From Enterococcus sp. DIV0212c (GTDB taxonomy: Bacteria > Bacillota > Bacilli > Lactobacillales > Enterococcaceae): a stretch of DNA of 64,000 nt. Numbering within the stretch: position 1 is the first letter of the stretch; each line of letters starts with the position of its first letter. Position numbers and translations under genes: made by a program. Shown piece after piece: positions 8,486-17,557 of this stretch. The notes beneath the pieces are model-generated. The model did not search any database. It had not been told where the DNA came from and was given only the letters and a program-made list of their open reading frames with translations. The stretch spans positions 1 to 64,000 of the forward strand of contig NZ_JAFREN010000025.1 in assembly GCF_017377505.1 (NCBI RefSeq). Direction: 5' to 3'.

Positions 8486-9335
8486 AGAAAAAATTGCCCT
8501 ATTAGTTGATTCAGGAACAGATGTCCCGCAAGAATTAGTTGAGCAATACGGGATGTATATGATTCCGTTACAGATTATTTATAAAGACCGGATTTATACA
8601 GATAAAGTGGATATTACTCCAGAAGAGGTTTATGAACGGTTGTCAATAGAAATTCCAAGCACGTCTTTACCCGATGGTGAAACGATTACGAAAATTTTCG
8701 AAAAAATCAAAGCGGATGGATATGAAAAAGTTCTAGCGGCCACGATTTCTAGCGGGTTGAGCGGGACACATAATGTGGTACGTTTGATTGCTGAAGAGTT
8801 TGAAGGATTAGAGACATTTGTTTTAGATACAAAAAATATTGGCATTGGCAGTGGTCTTCAAGCAATCGAAGCAGCAAAATTGATTGAATCAGGTCTTTCT
8901 TGGGAGGATATCAAAACAACACTGACAGCAAACGTAGCAAAAACCAAAGTCTTTTTTAATGTTGCTACACTTGAATATTTGCAAAAAGGCGGAAGAATTG
9001 GTTTAGTTGCATCGATTTTAGGGAATGCGTTAAAATTAAATCCAATCATTTCTTGTAACGGTGAAGGGGTCTATCATACAGTAGCAAAAGCGCGTGGAAG
9101 AAAGAAAAGCTTAGATAAGACTTTTGAATTAGTAAAAGCTTTTGTCGGCGACCATAAGAAATTCGTTTTAGCAGTTGCTCAAGGACAAGCAGTAGAAGAA
9201 GCGGAAAGCTTTTATGAAAAACTGAAAGAACAATTTCCTCAAGCAGAAAAAATTTATTTTGGTACGATCAGTCCTGCTTTAGTCGTTCATACAGGACCAG
9301 GCCTTTTAGGAATCGGAATCCAGCTTTTAGACTAA
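8478..9335 (+). CDS. DegV family protein (fatty-acid binding)
   Basis: This 285-residue DegV protein has the N-terminal DSGTD motif near residue 12, SGLSGTHN near 92-99, the GIGSG loop and a C-terminal domain with YFGTISPALVVHTGPGLLGIG. DegV/FakB proteins bind a fatty acid between two domains and, in Gram-positives, can present it to the kinase FakA. Whether this copy is a FakB cannot be decided here. The ATG at 8478 is preferred over 8463 because GGAGAG lies between the two and the mature start then matches the family. It is coupled to the DUF1836 gene upstream. Confidence 0.88.
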   Translation: MNKEKIALLVDSGTDVPQELVEQYGMYMIPLQIIYKDRIYTDKVDITPEEVYERLSIEIPSTSLPDGETITKIFEKIKADGYEKVLAATISSGLSGTHNVVRLIAEEFEGLETFVLDTKNIGIGSGLQAIEAAKLIESGLSWEDIKTTLTANVAKTKVFFNVATLEYLQKGGRIGLVASILGNALKLNPIISCNGEGVYHTVAKARGRKKSLDKTFELVKAFVGDHKKFVLAVAQGQAVEEAESFYEKLKEQFPQAEKIYFGTISPALVVHTGPGLLGIGIQLLD

Positions 9336-9339
9336 ATGT

Positions 9340-9391
9340 AAATACCAACAAAGGTGCATGTATTAGATGCTTTTTGTTGGTATTTTTTTTA
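9340..9391 (+). terminator. Intrinsic terminator of the DUF1836-DegV operon
   Basis: AAATACCAACAAA pairs with TTTGTTGGTATTT, with a second short pairing inside the loop, and a run of T follows. Confidence 0.85.
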
Positions 9392-9468
9392 TTTTCCTCT
9401 TATGATTATATGTATCAATCAGATTGAGATATTACTCATTAAATTTTCTCTCAATTTTAGTTGAAACT

Positions 9469-9488
9469 ATCATGAAAATTTTCGTGAT
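9469..9488. promoter_or_regulatory. Near-perfect 20-bp palindrome upstream of the aquaporin gene
   Basis: ATCATGAAAATTTTCGTGAT has a perfect central GAAAATTTTC and matching ATCA/TGAT ends, with one mismatched pair. It lies 42 bp before the aquaporin ATG and may be an operator. No good promoter match was found next to it. Confidence 0.35.
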
Positions 9489-9530
9489 TATGGTAATCTG
9501 TTCAATAATTAAGGGAAGGGAGGGAAATAT

Positions 9531-10196
9531 ATGAAAAAAGCAATTGCAGAATGTCTTGGAACATTTATCTTAGTTTTCTTTGGTACAGCGACTGCTGTTT
9601 TAGGAGGCGGAATTGAAGGTATTGGCACTACGGGGATCGCTTTAGCATTTGGTTTGACAATCATTGCAGCGGCGTATAGCATTGGTACAGTATCTGGGGC
9701 GCATTTAAATCCAGCAGTATCATTGGGCATGTGGGTCAACAAACGAATTTCAACAATGGATTTGATTTATTATATTGTAGGACAAATCGTTGGAGGTTTG
9801 ATCGCTTCATTGGCTTTATTATCAATTTTAAATGCCTCAGGAAGAGAAACAACAAACTTAGGCCAAAATGGTTTTGGTGATTTTAGTGCAGTTGGTGCCT
9901 TAACAGTAGAAATTATTTTAACATTTATTTTTGTTTTGGTGATCATGACTGTTACAAGTGCCAAAAAAGGCAATGCGAAACTTGCAGGAATCGTGATTGG
10001 TTTGACATTAACAATGATTCACTTAGTGGGAATTCCGCTAACTGGTACATCTGTCAATCCAGCTAGAAGTTTAGGTCCAGCAATTTTTGTTGGTGGAGAA
10101 GCGTTATCTCAAGTTTGGGTATTTATTGTTGCTCCGCTGATTGGCGGTGTACTTGCAGCTTTAGTAAGTAAATACTTGCTTGATACTGAAGAGTAG
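9531..10196 (+). CDS. Aquaporin (MIP family channel)
   Basis: This 221-residue MIP family channel has six hydrophobic helices and the two half-helix motifs NPA at Asn60 (AHLNPAVSLG) and NPAR at Asn176 (SVNPARSLGPA). The short loops and NPARSLGPA resemble water-specific aquaporins (AqpZ type) more than glycerol facilitators, which carry longer loops and NPARD. So water is the most likely substrate, although small solutes are possible. GGGAGGG precedes the ATG. It is monocistronic, with a strong bidirectional terminator between it and the convergent SDR gene. The membrane location is certain, the selectivity is inferred. Confidence 0.88.
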   Translation: MKKAIAECLGTFILVFFGTATAVLGGGIEGIGTTGIALAFGLTIIAAAYSIGTVSGAHLNPAVSLGMWVNKRISTMDLIYYIVGQIVGGLIASLALLSILNASGRETTNLGQNGFGDFSAVGALTVEIILTFIFVLVIMTVTSAKKGNAKLAGIVIGLTLTMIHLVGIPLTGTSVNPARSLGPAIFVGGEALSQVWVFIVAPLIGGVLAALVSKYLLDTEE

Positions 10197-10216
10197 ACTT
10201 GTAAATTTTAAAATTA

Positions 10217-10270
10217 AATTGAGAAAGGGATATGACTCATAGAGCCATATCCCTTTCTCAATTCTTTTTT
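10217..10270. terminator. Long bidirectional terminator after the aquaporin gene
   Basis: An 18-bp perfect stem, AATTGAGAAAGGGATATG with its complement at 10246-10263, is followed by TTCTTTTTT. The minus strand also has T-rich sequence, so it may serve the SDR gene. Confidence 0.9.
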
Positions 10271-10277
10271 GCTAGCA

Positions 10278-11045
10278 CTACAAATTGATAATTCCAGTTT
10301 GGTAATGGTCAAAAATAGGTCCTGATAAATTGAACTCAAATGTATCGCGGTCAACTAGGCCAACAATTTCTTGACTTTGATAGAGATCAATAAGAAGTTG
10401 CGCCATTTCTTTTGCTGTGTGAAATGTGGTAAAACCTTTGGTATAATCGTAAGATTTTGACCCATTCGCAACTTGAGCGAATTCTGTTTCAGTCGCAGCC
10501 GGAGCTAAAACCTTTGCCTTAAGTGGGGCTTTTTTTGCTTGCAATTCTAAAGCGATAGCTTCAGTAAAGGCACTTACATAAAATTTTGTAGCGCAATACG
10601 TAGCAGCATTAGAGACATTTTTGTATCCGCCAGCAGAAGAAATATTGATCAACTGCGCATTTTCTTTGTCTTTATAGTCTGTGACATAAAGAGAGGATAA
10701 TAAAGTCAAAGCTTCAATGTTTAAATGTAGCATTTGACTAACTTTCTCTAAATCTTGATCAGCTACTGAATGATAGTAGCCAAAACCAGCATTATTGATC
10801 CATGTTTCAATATCATATCCTTTTAGAGAATTGTAAAGAGCCAACACATTTTTGCTTTGGGACAAATCGACTGTTTTAGTCAGGATCTCAAGTGTTGGAT
10901 GTTTGGACAGAATTTCCTCCATTAAGCGAACCAAGCGATCTTCTCTACGAGCAACTAAAATCAAATTTTTCCCGAGATTCCCAAATTTTTTTGCCGTTTC
11001 CAAACCGATTCCTGAACTTGCCCCTGTGATTACAGTGTACTTCAT
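10278..11045 (-). CDS. SDR family NAD(P)-dependent oxidoreductase
   Basis: This 255-residue classical short-chain dehydrogenase has the cofactor motif TGASSGIG at residues 7-14, NNAGFG near 85-90, catalytic Ser in NISSAGG and YCATK (Tyr-x3-Lys) near 150. Arg residues after the second strand (LVARREDRL) suggest NADP(H) preference. The substrate is unknown. It is divergent from a MerR regulator with 153 bp between the start codons, which suggests that the regulator controls it. Confidence 0.88.
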   Translation of the reverse strand: MKYTVITGASSGIGLETAKKFGNLGKNLILVARREDRLVRLMEEILSKHPTLEILTKTVDLSQSKNVLALYNSLKGYDIETWINNAGFGYYHSVADQDLEKVSQMLHLNIEALTLLSSLYVTDYKDKENAQLINISSAGGYKNVSNAATYCATKFYVSAFTEAIALELQAKKAPLKAKVLAPAATETEFAQVANGSKSYDYTKGFTTFHTAKEMAQLLIDLYQSQEIVGLVDRDTFEFNLSGPIFDHYQTGIINL

Positions 11046-11139
11046 ACTGGTTCCTCCTATTATTTAATGATTTTAAAGCTAAATACAATATACTTATTTC
11101 CTTATAAAATGAGCTAATGATAAAAACGAAGCTTGATGG

Positions 11140-11175
11140 TACAATCGAAGTATAAGGTTTAGAGTCTACTCTAAA
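11140..11175 (+). promoter_or_regulatory. Putative MerR promoter and operator dyad
   Basis: The dyad TTTAGAGT-CT-ACTCTAAA (11158-11175) is a perfect 8-bp inverted repeat with a 2-bp gap, the general form of MerR-family operators. A -10-like TACAAT preceded by TGG lies at 11140-11145. The dyad would thus sit just downstream of that start point, or overlap a promoter for the divergent SDR gene. Confidence 0.5.
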
Positions 11176-11198
11176 GCAAGGGAAAATTTAGAAAGGAT

Positions 11199-11582
11199 GT
11201 GAAAAAAATTTACACGATTAGTGAATTTGCAAAAAAGATTGATATCAGCGAACATACACTGCGCTATTATGAAAAAGAGGGATTGATTAAACCATCTAGA
11301 GATGAACATAATTATCGTGTTTATGGAGAGGAAGAGCTTGAGTGGGCGAAATTCGTGAATAAGTTAAAAAATACCGGTATCTCTTTAAAAGAAATCAAAC
11401 GATACACTCAACTGAGAAGCCTCGGGGATTCAACGATTACTGAGCGTAAAAATTTATTATTAGACCATCGAATAAAAATTATGGCTGAATATGACAAAAC
11501 CAAAAGTCATTTAGAGTTACTGGATAATAAAATTATGTTATATGAACAATTGGAAAAAGAATATAAAAAAGAAAGTCTCTAA
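11199..11582 (+). CDS. MerR family transcriptional regulator
   Basis: This 127-residue protein has the MerR N-terminal winged helix-turn-helix (about 1-72: ISEFAKKIDISEHTLRYYEKEGLIKPSRDEHNYRVY) and a coiled-coil dimerisation helix (about 80-120). There is no cysteine in the C-terminal part, so a thiol-bound metal sensor is unlikely. The family AdhR-like/TipAL-like group is closest in look. The start is GTG with AGAAAGGA directly before it; the spacing is short, but the next in-frame residues already belong to the domain. It is divergent from the SDR gene, its probable target. Confidence 0.85.
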   Translation: MKKIYTISEFAKKIDISEHTLRYYEKEGLIKPSRDEHNYRVYGEEELEWAKFVNKLKNTGISLKEIKRYTQLRSLGDSTITERKNLLLDHRIKIMAEYDKTKSHLELLDNKIMLYEQLEKEYKKESL

Positions 11583-11622
11583 TGTTTGCTTCACTTATTT
11601 GTGAAGTCTCTACTAGAGGCTT
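11563..11622 (-). terminator. Minus-strand terminator of the LD-carboxypeptidase gene
   Basis: Read on the minus strand, AAAGCCTCTA pairs with TAGAGACTTT around an inner CTTCAC/GTGAAG hairpin, and TCTTTTTT follows. It overlaps the 3' end of the merR-like gene on the other strand. Confidence 0.6.
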
Positions 11623-11627
11623 TCTGT

Positions 11628-12587
11628 TTAAAAAAAGGTGATTTTTTTCTGAGCTGTGTCAACGGTGGCCTGATCCCCGATCGGAATCGTAAAAATTGGT
11701 TGGGTATGACCAAAGTTCATATCATAAATCACCGGTATTTCTCGTAATAAAGGATATTTTGCTAAAATGGCTAAAAGTCGTTCTTCTGTCATTTCAGTTT
11801 CTTTCGGGAAGCGTCCGATCAATAAAGCCTGCGGATGTTTCACGACTTGCAGTAACGAAGCTAAGCCACGAGCGAAATCATGGTAGTCATTTTCCTCAGA
11901 ATTTTCAACGAATAAAATAGAACGTTCCAGATTTGGTAAAAAGCGAGTACCGAAAAGTAGCTGAAAGGTTCCTAAATTTCCGCCGTAACAAGTTCCGGTC
12001 ACAGGTTTTGAATGACTATAGACTTTCCAATCATTCGCAAATAACATTCGTTTAGGATCAGGTAAATACCACTCATCTTGGCTCCATGATTCAGAAGCAG
12101 ATACCTCAAAGGCTTGTTCATCTGTTGTGGCTTGCAAAAAAGTTTCGGTTTGGTAGTCTTGCAGCTCATCCATTTGAAAACTGGAAAAATGAGGACCAAC
12201 ATAGGTCAATAATTTGGTTTTCGCTGTGATGGCATTACATAAAGCTGTGATGTCACTATAACCGCAAAAAACTTTTGGATGGCGTTTGATTAATTCAAAA
12301 TCAAGATAAGGCAAGAGTTCATTACTATTGAACCCGCCGATCGCTGTTAAAATTCCTTTGACATTTTCATCTGAAAAAGCTTCATGTAAATCTTTCACGC
12401 GGCTCATGATAGAAGACGAACCAAGAATATCTTGTTCATCCGTATGCGCTGAAAAAGTAACAGTAAAACCTAAATCTGTTAATCTTTTAACAGCAGATTC
12501 AATGCCTAGATCTGTTAAACGAGAAAAGCTGCTAGATGGCGCAATGACTCGAATCTCATCACCTGCTTGTAATCGAGGTGCTTTCAT
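11628..12587 (-). CDS. LD-carboxypeptidase / MccF-like S66 peptidase
   Basis: This 319-residue protein is an S66 family serine peptidase. The nucleophile Ser is in GYSDIT at about 111, the Glu is in the FVENSEEND segment and the His in the GHTQP segment near the C-terminus. Family members either trim the D-Ala from muropeptide tetrapeptides (LdcA) or cleave microcin C-like peptide-nucleotides (MccF). There is no signal peptide, so it acts in the cytoplasm, on recycled wall peptides or on toxic conjugates. It stands alone and is divergent from walR. Confidence 0.85.
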   Translation of the reverse strand: MKAPRLQAGDEIRVIAPSSSFSRLTDLGIESAVKRLTDLGFTVTFSAHTDEQDILGSSSIMSRVKDLHEAFSDENVKGILTAIGGFNSNELLPYLDFELIKRHPKVFCGYSDITALCNAITAKTKLLTYVGPHFSSFQMDELQDYQTETFLQATTDEQAFEVSASESWSQDEWYLPDPKRMLFANDWKVYSHSKPVTGTCYGGNLGTFQLLFGTRFLPNLERSILFVENSEENDYHDFARGLASLLQVVKHPQALLIGRFPKETEMTEERLLAILAKYPLLREIPVIYDMNFGHTQPIFTIPIGDQATVDTAQKKITFF

Positions 12588-12759
12588 TTTTATCGCTTCC
12601 TTTTTAATAAAACTTATTCTTAATTATAGTCAGAAAACCTTGATTTTTGCAAGATATAGATAAGAATAAGTAAGGAGACTTTTGTCAAAGGTGAAACAGT
12701 GGACAAAATAAGGTATAATGAAGGAGAATATGGTTAGACTACGAAAAGACAAAAGAAAA

Positions 12760-12773
12760 AAGAGGTGCCTCTT
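12760..12773 (+). promoter_or_regulatory. Self-complementary ribosome binding site of walR
   Basis: AAGAGGTGCCTCTT contains the Shine-Dalgarno AGAGG paired by its own downstream complement CCTCT, ending two bases before the walR ATG. As RNA it could form a 5-bp hairpin with a GUGC loop. It is short, so the effect may be small. A -10-like TATAAT lies upstream at 12714-12719 with a weak -35. Confidence 0.45.
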
Positions 12774-12775
12774 AT

Positions 12776-13480
12776 ATGAAGAAAATACTAGTTGTAGACG
12801 ATGAAAAGCCAATTTCGGAAATTGTGAAATACAATCTTACGAAAGAAGGATACGAAGTTTTTACGGCGTACGATGGTGAAGAAGCCGTTGAAAAAGTGAA
12901 AGAAGTAGAACCGGATTTAATTATCCTTGATTTGATGTTGCCAAAAATGGATGGTCTGGAAGTAGCCAGAGAAGTTCGTAAAACTTATGATATGCCGATT
13001 ATTATGGTGACTGCTAAAGATTCTGAGATCGATAAAGTTTTAGGATTGGAATTAGGTGCAGATGATTATGTAACCAAGCCATTTTCTAATCGTGAACTTG
13101 TTGCCAGAGTGAAAGCAAATTTACGCCGCGGTGCTACAAGTGCTAAAGAAGCGGAATCAACAACTCAATCAGAATTGACGATCGGTGATTTAACGATCCA
13201 TCCAGATGCATATATGGTATCCAAACGCGGCAGTAAAATTGAACTGACTCATCGTGAGTTTGAGTTATTATATTATTTAGCTAAACATATTGGACAAGTG
13301 ATGACACGCGAACATTTATTGCAGACCGTTTGGGGTTATGATTATTTTGGAGATGTCCGCACAGTCGATGTAACTGTTCGCCGTTTAAGAGAGAAAATCG
13401 AAGACAGTCCAAGTCATCCGACATATTTAGTCACACGACGTGGTGTAGGGTATTATCTTCGAAACCCTGAACAGGAGTAG
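12776..13480 (+). CDS. walR: WalR (VicR/YycF) response regulator
   Basis: This 234-residue OmpR-family regulator has a receiver domain (1-118) with the acidic pair DDE at 8-10, phospho-acceptor Asp52 in ILDLMLP, and Lys in VTKPF. The C-terminal winged helix (about 130-230) carries the [21 protein letters not shown] and [17 protein letters not shown] segments typical of WalR. With WalK it controls cell wall hydrolase genes and is essential in most low-GC Firmicutes. It is the first gene of a five-gene cluster; walK starts six nt after its stop. Confidence 0.96.
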   Translation: MKKILVVDDEKPISEIVKYNLTKEGYEVFTAYDGEEAVEKVKEVEPDLIILDLMLPKMDGLEVAREVRKTYDMPIIMVTAKDSEIDKVLGLELGADDYVTKPFSNRELVARVKANLRRGATSAKEAESTTQSELTIGDLTIHPDAYMVSKRGSKIELTHREFELLYYLAKHIGQVMTREHLLQTVWGYDYFGDVRTVDVTVRRLREKIEDSPSHPTYLVTRRGVGYYLRNPEQE

Positions 13481-13486
13481 AGAGTT

Positions 13487-15316
13487 ATGAAGAAAAAAGT
13501 TCACTTTTTTCAGTCTGTAAACTTTAAGATCGCTTTATCCTTTATCTTATTACTGTTGATCGCGATCCAAATCATTGGCGGATATTTTATTCGGGAGTTG
13601 GAATCAACAACAATCAATGATTATAAAAAGAATGTTGACTCACAAGTCATTCAGCTGGCAAGTACATTGAGTACTAAATTAGGCGAAAAAGATCAAGATC
13701 GTACAGAGATCGATGCCAATCTCAAGAAAACATTGAGCGACTTCTCTGCTCCTGAAACAATTGAAGCTCGTATCGTAGATGATAAAGGCATTGTGCGTGC
13801 TACAAGTGATTTAAATCAACAAGGAATCATCGGAAAGAAAAATGATTATCGTGACTTAAATGACTTTAGCGCTAAAAAATATTCAGCAATGGATAAAGAT
13901 AAGCGTGTATATATCAATGTTCAGCCTATCCAATCCCCGACTGGCGACACAGTCATCGGGGTTCTTTACGTTAAAAGTAATATTGAAGGGAAGTATCAGG
14001 AAATTACGGATACTGCTCGGATATTCTTTACTGCGTCAGTTATTGCTGGAGCGATTTCAATCATTGTTACACTTTTGATTGCCAGATCGATTACTCAGCC
14101 GATCGGTGAAATGAGAGAACAGGCACTGCGAATTGCTAGAGGCGATTATAGCGGCAAGGTTCAGGTCTATGGTAAAGATGAACTGGGACAGCTGGCTGAA
14201 ACATTTAATCAACTATCCGAACGGATCGAAGAAGCACAAGAAACAATGGAAGCAGAGCGTAATCGATTAGATAGTGTATTGGCACATATGACCGATGGTG
14301 TTATTGCAACCGATAGACGAGGAAAAGTCATTACAATCAATGAAATGGCGCTTTCTTTATTGAATGTGAAAGATGAAGATGTGATTGGTTCTTCTTTATT
14401 AGAACTTTTAGATATCGAAACAGACTATACATTACGGAAATTATTGGAAGAGCCGGAAGAGATTTTGATTGATCGTTCATTATCATCACTGGAAGAAGAT
14501 CAGATGATCATTCGTGTAGATTTTGCAATGATCCGTCGGGAATCTGGTTTTATAACTGGGCTTGTTTGTGTGCTTCATGATGTAACAGAACAAGAAAAAA
14601 ATGAGCGTGAACGACGGGAATTCGTATCTAACGTATCTCATGAATTACGCACACCTTTAACCAGTATGCGAAGTTACATTGAAGCATTAAGTGAAGGGGC
14701 TTGGGAGAATCCTGAGATTGCTCCGAATTTTCTGAACGTGACTTTGGAAGAGACAGATCGGATGATTCGAATGATCAACGACCTGCTGAATCTCTCAAGA
14801 ATGGATTCTGGAAATAGCGAGCTGCAATTAGAGTATGTGAATTTTAATGAATTGATCAATTTTGTACTGGATCGTTTTGATATGATGGTTGAAGCTAATG
14901 ATAAAAACTACACCATTCATCGTGAGTTTACCAAACGTGATTTATGGGTGGAATTAGATACTGATAAGGTAATCCAAGTTTTGGATAATATTTTAAACAA
15001 TGCTATCAAATATTCTCCAGATGGTGGAGAAATCACTTGTCGTTTACTTGAAACGCATAATAATGTAGTCTTCAGTGTTACCGATCAAGGCTTGGGGATT
15101 CCTAAAAAAGATGTTAATAAAGTATTTGAGCGATTTTATCGTGTAGATAAAGCAAGAGCTCGTGAACAAGGCGGTACTGGACTTGGTTTAGCCATCTCAA
15201 GAGAAGTCGTCAAAGCACACAATGGCGCTATTTGGGTGGAAAGTCAGGAAGGTCAGGGTTCTACCTTTTATATCTCCTTACCTTATGAACCTTATGAGGA
15301 GGATTGGTGGGAATGA
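13487..15316 (+). CDS. walK: WalK (VicK/YycG) sensor histidine kinase
   Basis: This 609-residue membrane kinase has TM1 (about 13-33), an extracytoplasmic sensor domain (about 34-180), TM2 (about 182-202), HAMP (about 203-255), a PAS domain (about 262-370), a HisKA domain with the phospho-acceptor His385 in SNVSHELRTPLTSM, and a HATPase_c domain with N, G1 (TDQGLGIPKKD) and G2 (GGTGLGL) boxes. It has the two-TM form with an extracellular PAS-like domain found in staphylococci, bacilli and enterococci, not the single-TM streptococcal form. It phosphorylates WalR and is held in check by YycH/YycI, which follow directly. Confidence 0.96.
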   Translation: MKKKVHFFQSVNFKIALSFILLLLIAIQIIGGYFIRELESTTINDYKKNVDSQVIQLASTLSTKLGEKDQDRTEIDANLKKTLSDFSAPETIEARIVDDKGIVRATSDLNQQGIIGKKNDYRDLNDFSAKKYSAMDKDKRVYINVQPIQSPTGDTVIGVLYVKSNIEGKYQEITDTARIFFTASVIAGAISIIVTLLIARSITQPIGEMREQALRIARGDYSGKVQVYGKDELGQLAETFNQLSERIEEAQETMEAERNRLDSVLAHMTDGVIATDRRGKVITINEMALSLLNVKDEDVIGSSLLELLDIETDYTLRKLLEEPEEILIDRSLSSLEEDQMIIRVDFAMIRRESGFITGLVCVLHDVTEQEKNERERREFVSNVSHELRTPLTSMRSYIEALSEGAWENPEIAPNFLNVTLEETDRMIRMINDLLNLSRMDSGNSELQLEYVNFNELINFVLDRFDMMVEANDKNYTIHREFTKRDLWVELDTDKVIQVLDNILNNAIKYSPDGGEITCRLLETHNNVVFSVTDQGLGIPKKDVNKVFERFYRVDKARAREQGGTGLGLAISREVVKAHNGAIWVESQEGQGSTFYISLPYEPYEEDWWE

Positions 15317-16623
15317 AAATAATGGAGAAAATCGTACGGATTGGCTTGGTTTTTTTGGTGTTGCTCAGTGTGTATTTTTCAATGAGTATCTGGGTCAGTT
15401 CATCTAAGAAAGAACAACCGGTTACGAGTGATCCTAAACTTGCTACGACAGTAGTGAACGAACGAATCGATACAGATGTATTTTTGCCCCTACGTTTAGT
15501 TCGGATGCAAGATGGAAAATCTGAGATGAATAATAGTGAAAATTTAATCACGAATATCCAAAATGAAATCAAACATAGTACCTTTGGAAAGTTAGAACGA
15601 ATTGTGCAGGGGAATTCAGAACAGTTTGAAAAATATTTATCGATGGATAAAGGATTTGAATTGTTGTATGAAGGACAATTTTTGTTAAGTGAATATATTT
15701 CTGTATATAAGCTAGACCTTGATTTAACAGGTATCAATGATGGTGAGGATATCTTCTTTACATGTATCCAAGTTGATTTAAATCAAAATAAAATTCGTTT
15801 CTTGGATTTTATCCGAAAAGATGTCTATGAAGCGCCGATTTCAATTGATAATGAAAAAGTTCTAACACTGATGAATCGGGTCGGTACCCAATACAATCAA
15901 ATTTCTGATCAGCAGGCGGTTGCTGGAAAGCACTATTATTTGTCTGATGATTTAAAAATGAAAAAATACAGCTATATTTTGGCTTCTCAGCCAGTTACTA
16001 AGTTTCGCAATGCTTTTTTCGCGAATACTGACGATATCCAAACCAATGAAGATAGCAAGGATTTATCCTATACTAGCGGCAATGAGCGATTGATTGCAGA
16101 AGAAAAACTTGGAACGATTCATTTTAATGGCGAATTAACAGCTCGGACCGCTGAAGATAATATTTATTCAGACAGTTTTAATTACGTTAAAAAATTAGGT
16201 ACAAATATGGGGAATATTCGTTACTTTGATCGAAGTGATTCTGAAATCAACTATCGAACGTTTGTAGAAGGCTTCCCAGTCTTTAGCGAAAATGACAAAG
16301 GGCAAGTCCGTGTTACAGTCGGAAACGATAAAGCAGAATCAACCAATGTTGTCATCGAAACAAGTGTAGATACGATTCAAGTACCGATTCCCTCAGAAGA
16401 CGAAGTTGTTTTGAAAAGTACTGAAAGTTTATTAAACCAATTAATTATAAATGGGGCTGACCAGACGAAAATCAATTCAATGATGATCGGCTATACGTGG
16501 CATAAAATCGAAGAAATCACACAGGTTGTTGACCTCACTCCAGAATGGTATATTCGCTATGATAATAAATGGTATCCAGAGCGTGAATTACTAGAAAAAC
16601 TGGCGAATTTGGAGGTGGAATAA
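15313..16623 (+). CDS. yycH: YycH, WalK regulatory protein
   Basis: This 436-residue protein has one N-terminal membrane anchor (about 7-25) and a large outside part with no enzyme motif, as expected for YycH. In B. subtilis YycH and YycI interact with WalK through their membrane helices and restrain it; in S. aureus they activate it. The sign of the effect here cannot be told. The ATG at 15313 overlaps the walK stop codon (ATGA) and has GAGGAGG 10 nt before it; an in-frame TTG at 15304 is rejected. The gene ends one base into yycI. Confidence 0.9.
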   Translation: MKIMEKIVRIGLVFLVLLSVYFSMSIWVSSSKKEQPVTSDPKLATTVVNERIDTDVFLPLRLVRMQDGKSEMNNSENLITNIQNEIKHSTFGKLERIVQGNSEQFEKYLSMDKGFELLYEGQFLLSEYISVYKLDLDLTGINDGEDIFFTCIQVDLNQNKIRFLDFIRKDVYEAPISIDNEKVLTLMNRVGTQYNQISDQQAVAGKHYYLSDDLKMKKYSYILASQPVTKFRNAFFANTDDIQTNEDSKDLSYTSGNERLIAEEKLGTIHFNGELTARTAEDNIYSDSFNYVKKLGTNMGNIRYFDRSDSEINYRTFVEGFPVFSENDKGQVRVTVGNDKAESTNVVIETSVDTIQVPIPSEDEVVLKSTESLLNQLIINGADQTKINSMMIGYTWHKIEEITQVVDLTPEWYIRYDNKWYPERELLEKLANLEVE

Positions 16624-17507
16624 TGGACTTCAAACGAATTGAATGGATTTTTTTCCTCGCCTTTTTAGGATTAAATATGTTCCTGTTTGGTATTTATCAA
16701 GAAGGACTAAAAGAAGAAAATAATGTTTCTTTCTCTGATCAGACAGATAGTATTGAAAAGCGTTTGGGAAAAGATGGAATTACGTATAAAGGAACGCTAT
16801 CTGGTGAAAAGATGGAAGGCTATTACCTGAGCGGTGAGCAAACAAACTTTTATGATGCTATTCAAAAAGAACGGGAAACCAGAGATCGTAATTTCTTTAA
16901 AAACGGAATCGAAATGATTGATAATTCTTTGACTGTTTATCCTCAAATGAATTATGCGCAGACCAGTTATTTTATTGATGAAAAGAATACGAGAAAATCA
17001 TTAGAAGCTTTTTTGAATGACAAAGACAGTGTTCTGTTTGGTAATGAATATCATTACTTACCCAACTTTTCTAGTTTAGAAGGAGAATTTCCAGAAGCGA
17101 TTGTTTCTCAAAGTTATAAGAATATTCCTTTTAAAGATGATACCGCTCAAATTTCATTAAAATTGGAAAAATCAGATGAAACGGACGGCATACACAAAAT
17201 CTACAAATATACACAAACACATATTCAAGGCATTGAAGAATTACGGGATAAGATGGATTTATTTTCAGAGCGTGATGCAATTGAAACCTTGTATATAAAT
17301 AATAAAATCCCAAGTAATTCTAAGATCAACTTTATAGAATTAGCGTATACAAGAATTTATAAAATCCGTGAAAAAAATGTTTATGTTCCTGTATGGTTTG
17401 TGGGGATCAAGTCCAGTGAAAGTAATTTACAGATCGAACAAGTGAATGCCATGAGCAATACGATTATCACAAATAATACGGTACCAAAGGTGGAAAATCA
17501 TTCGTGA
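16623..17507 (+). CDS. yycI: YycI, WalK regulatory protein
   Basis: This 294-residue protein has one membrane helix at residues 7-24 and an extracytoplasmic YycI domain (about 30-280, ending in KNVYVPVWFVGIKSSE, the typical family finish). It is expected to form a complex with YycH and WalK in the membrane. The start codon shares one base with the yycH stop, and GGAGGTGG lies just upstream, so translation is coupled. The last residues after the domain are Asn/Thr-rich. Confidence 0.9.
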   Translation: MDFKRIEWIFFLAFLGLNMFLFGIYQEGLKEENNVSFSDQTDSIEKRLGKDGITYKGTLSGEKMEGYYLSGEQTNFYDAIQKERETRDRNFFKNGIEMIDNSLTVYPQMNYAQTSYFIDEKNTRKSLEAFLNDKDSVLFGNEYHYLPNFSSLEGEFPEAIVSQSYKNIPFKDDTAQISLKLEKSDETDGIHKIYKYTQTHIQGIEELRDKMDLFSERDAIETLYINNKIPSNSKINFIELAYTRIYKIREKNVYVPVWFVGIKSSESNLQIEQVNAMSNTIITNNTVPKVENHS

Positions 17508-17557
17508 TGGTTGTATAATAAGTAGCTGTAGACTAAAGAAGGGAAGCGAATAAAAAA

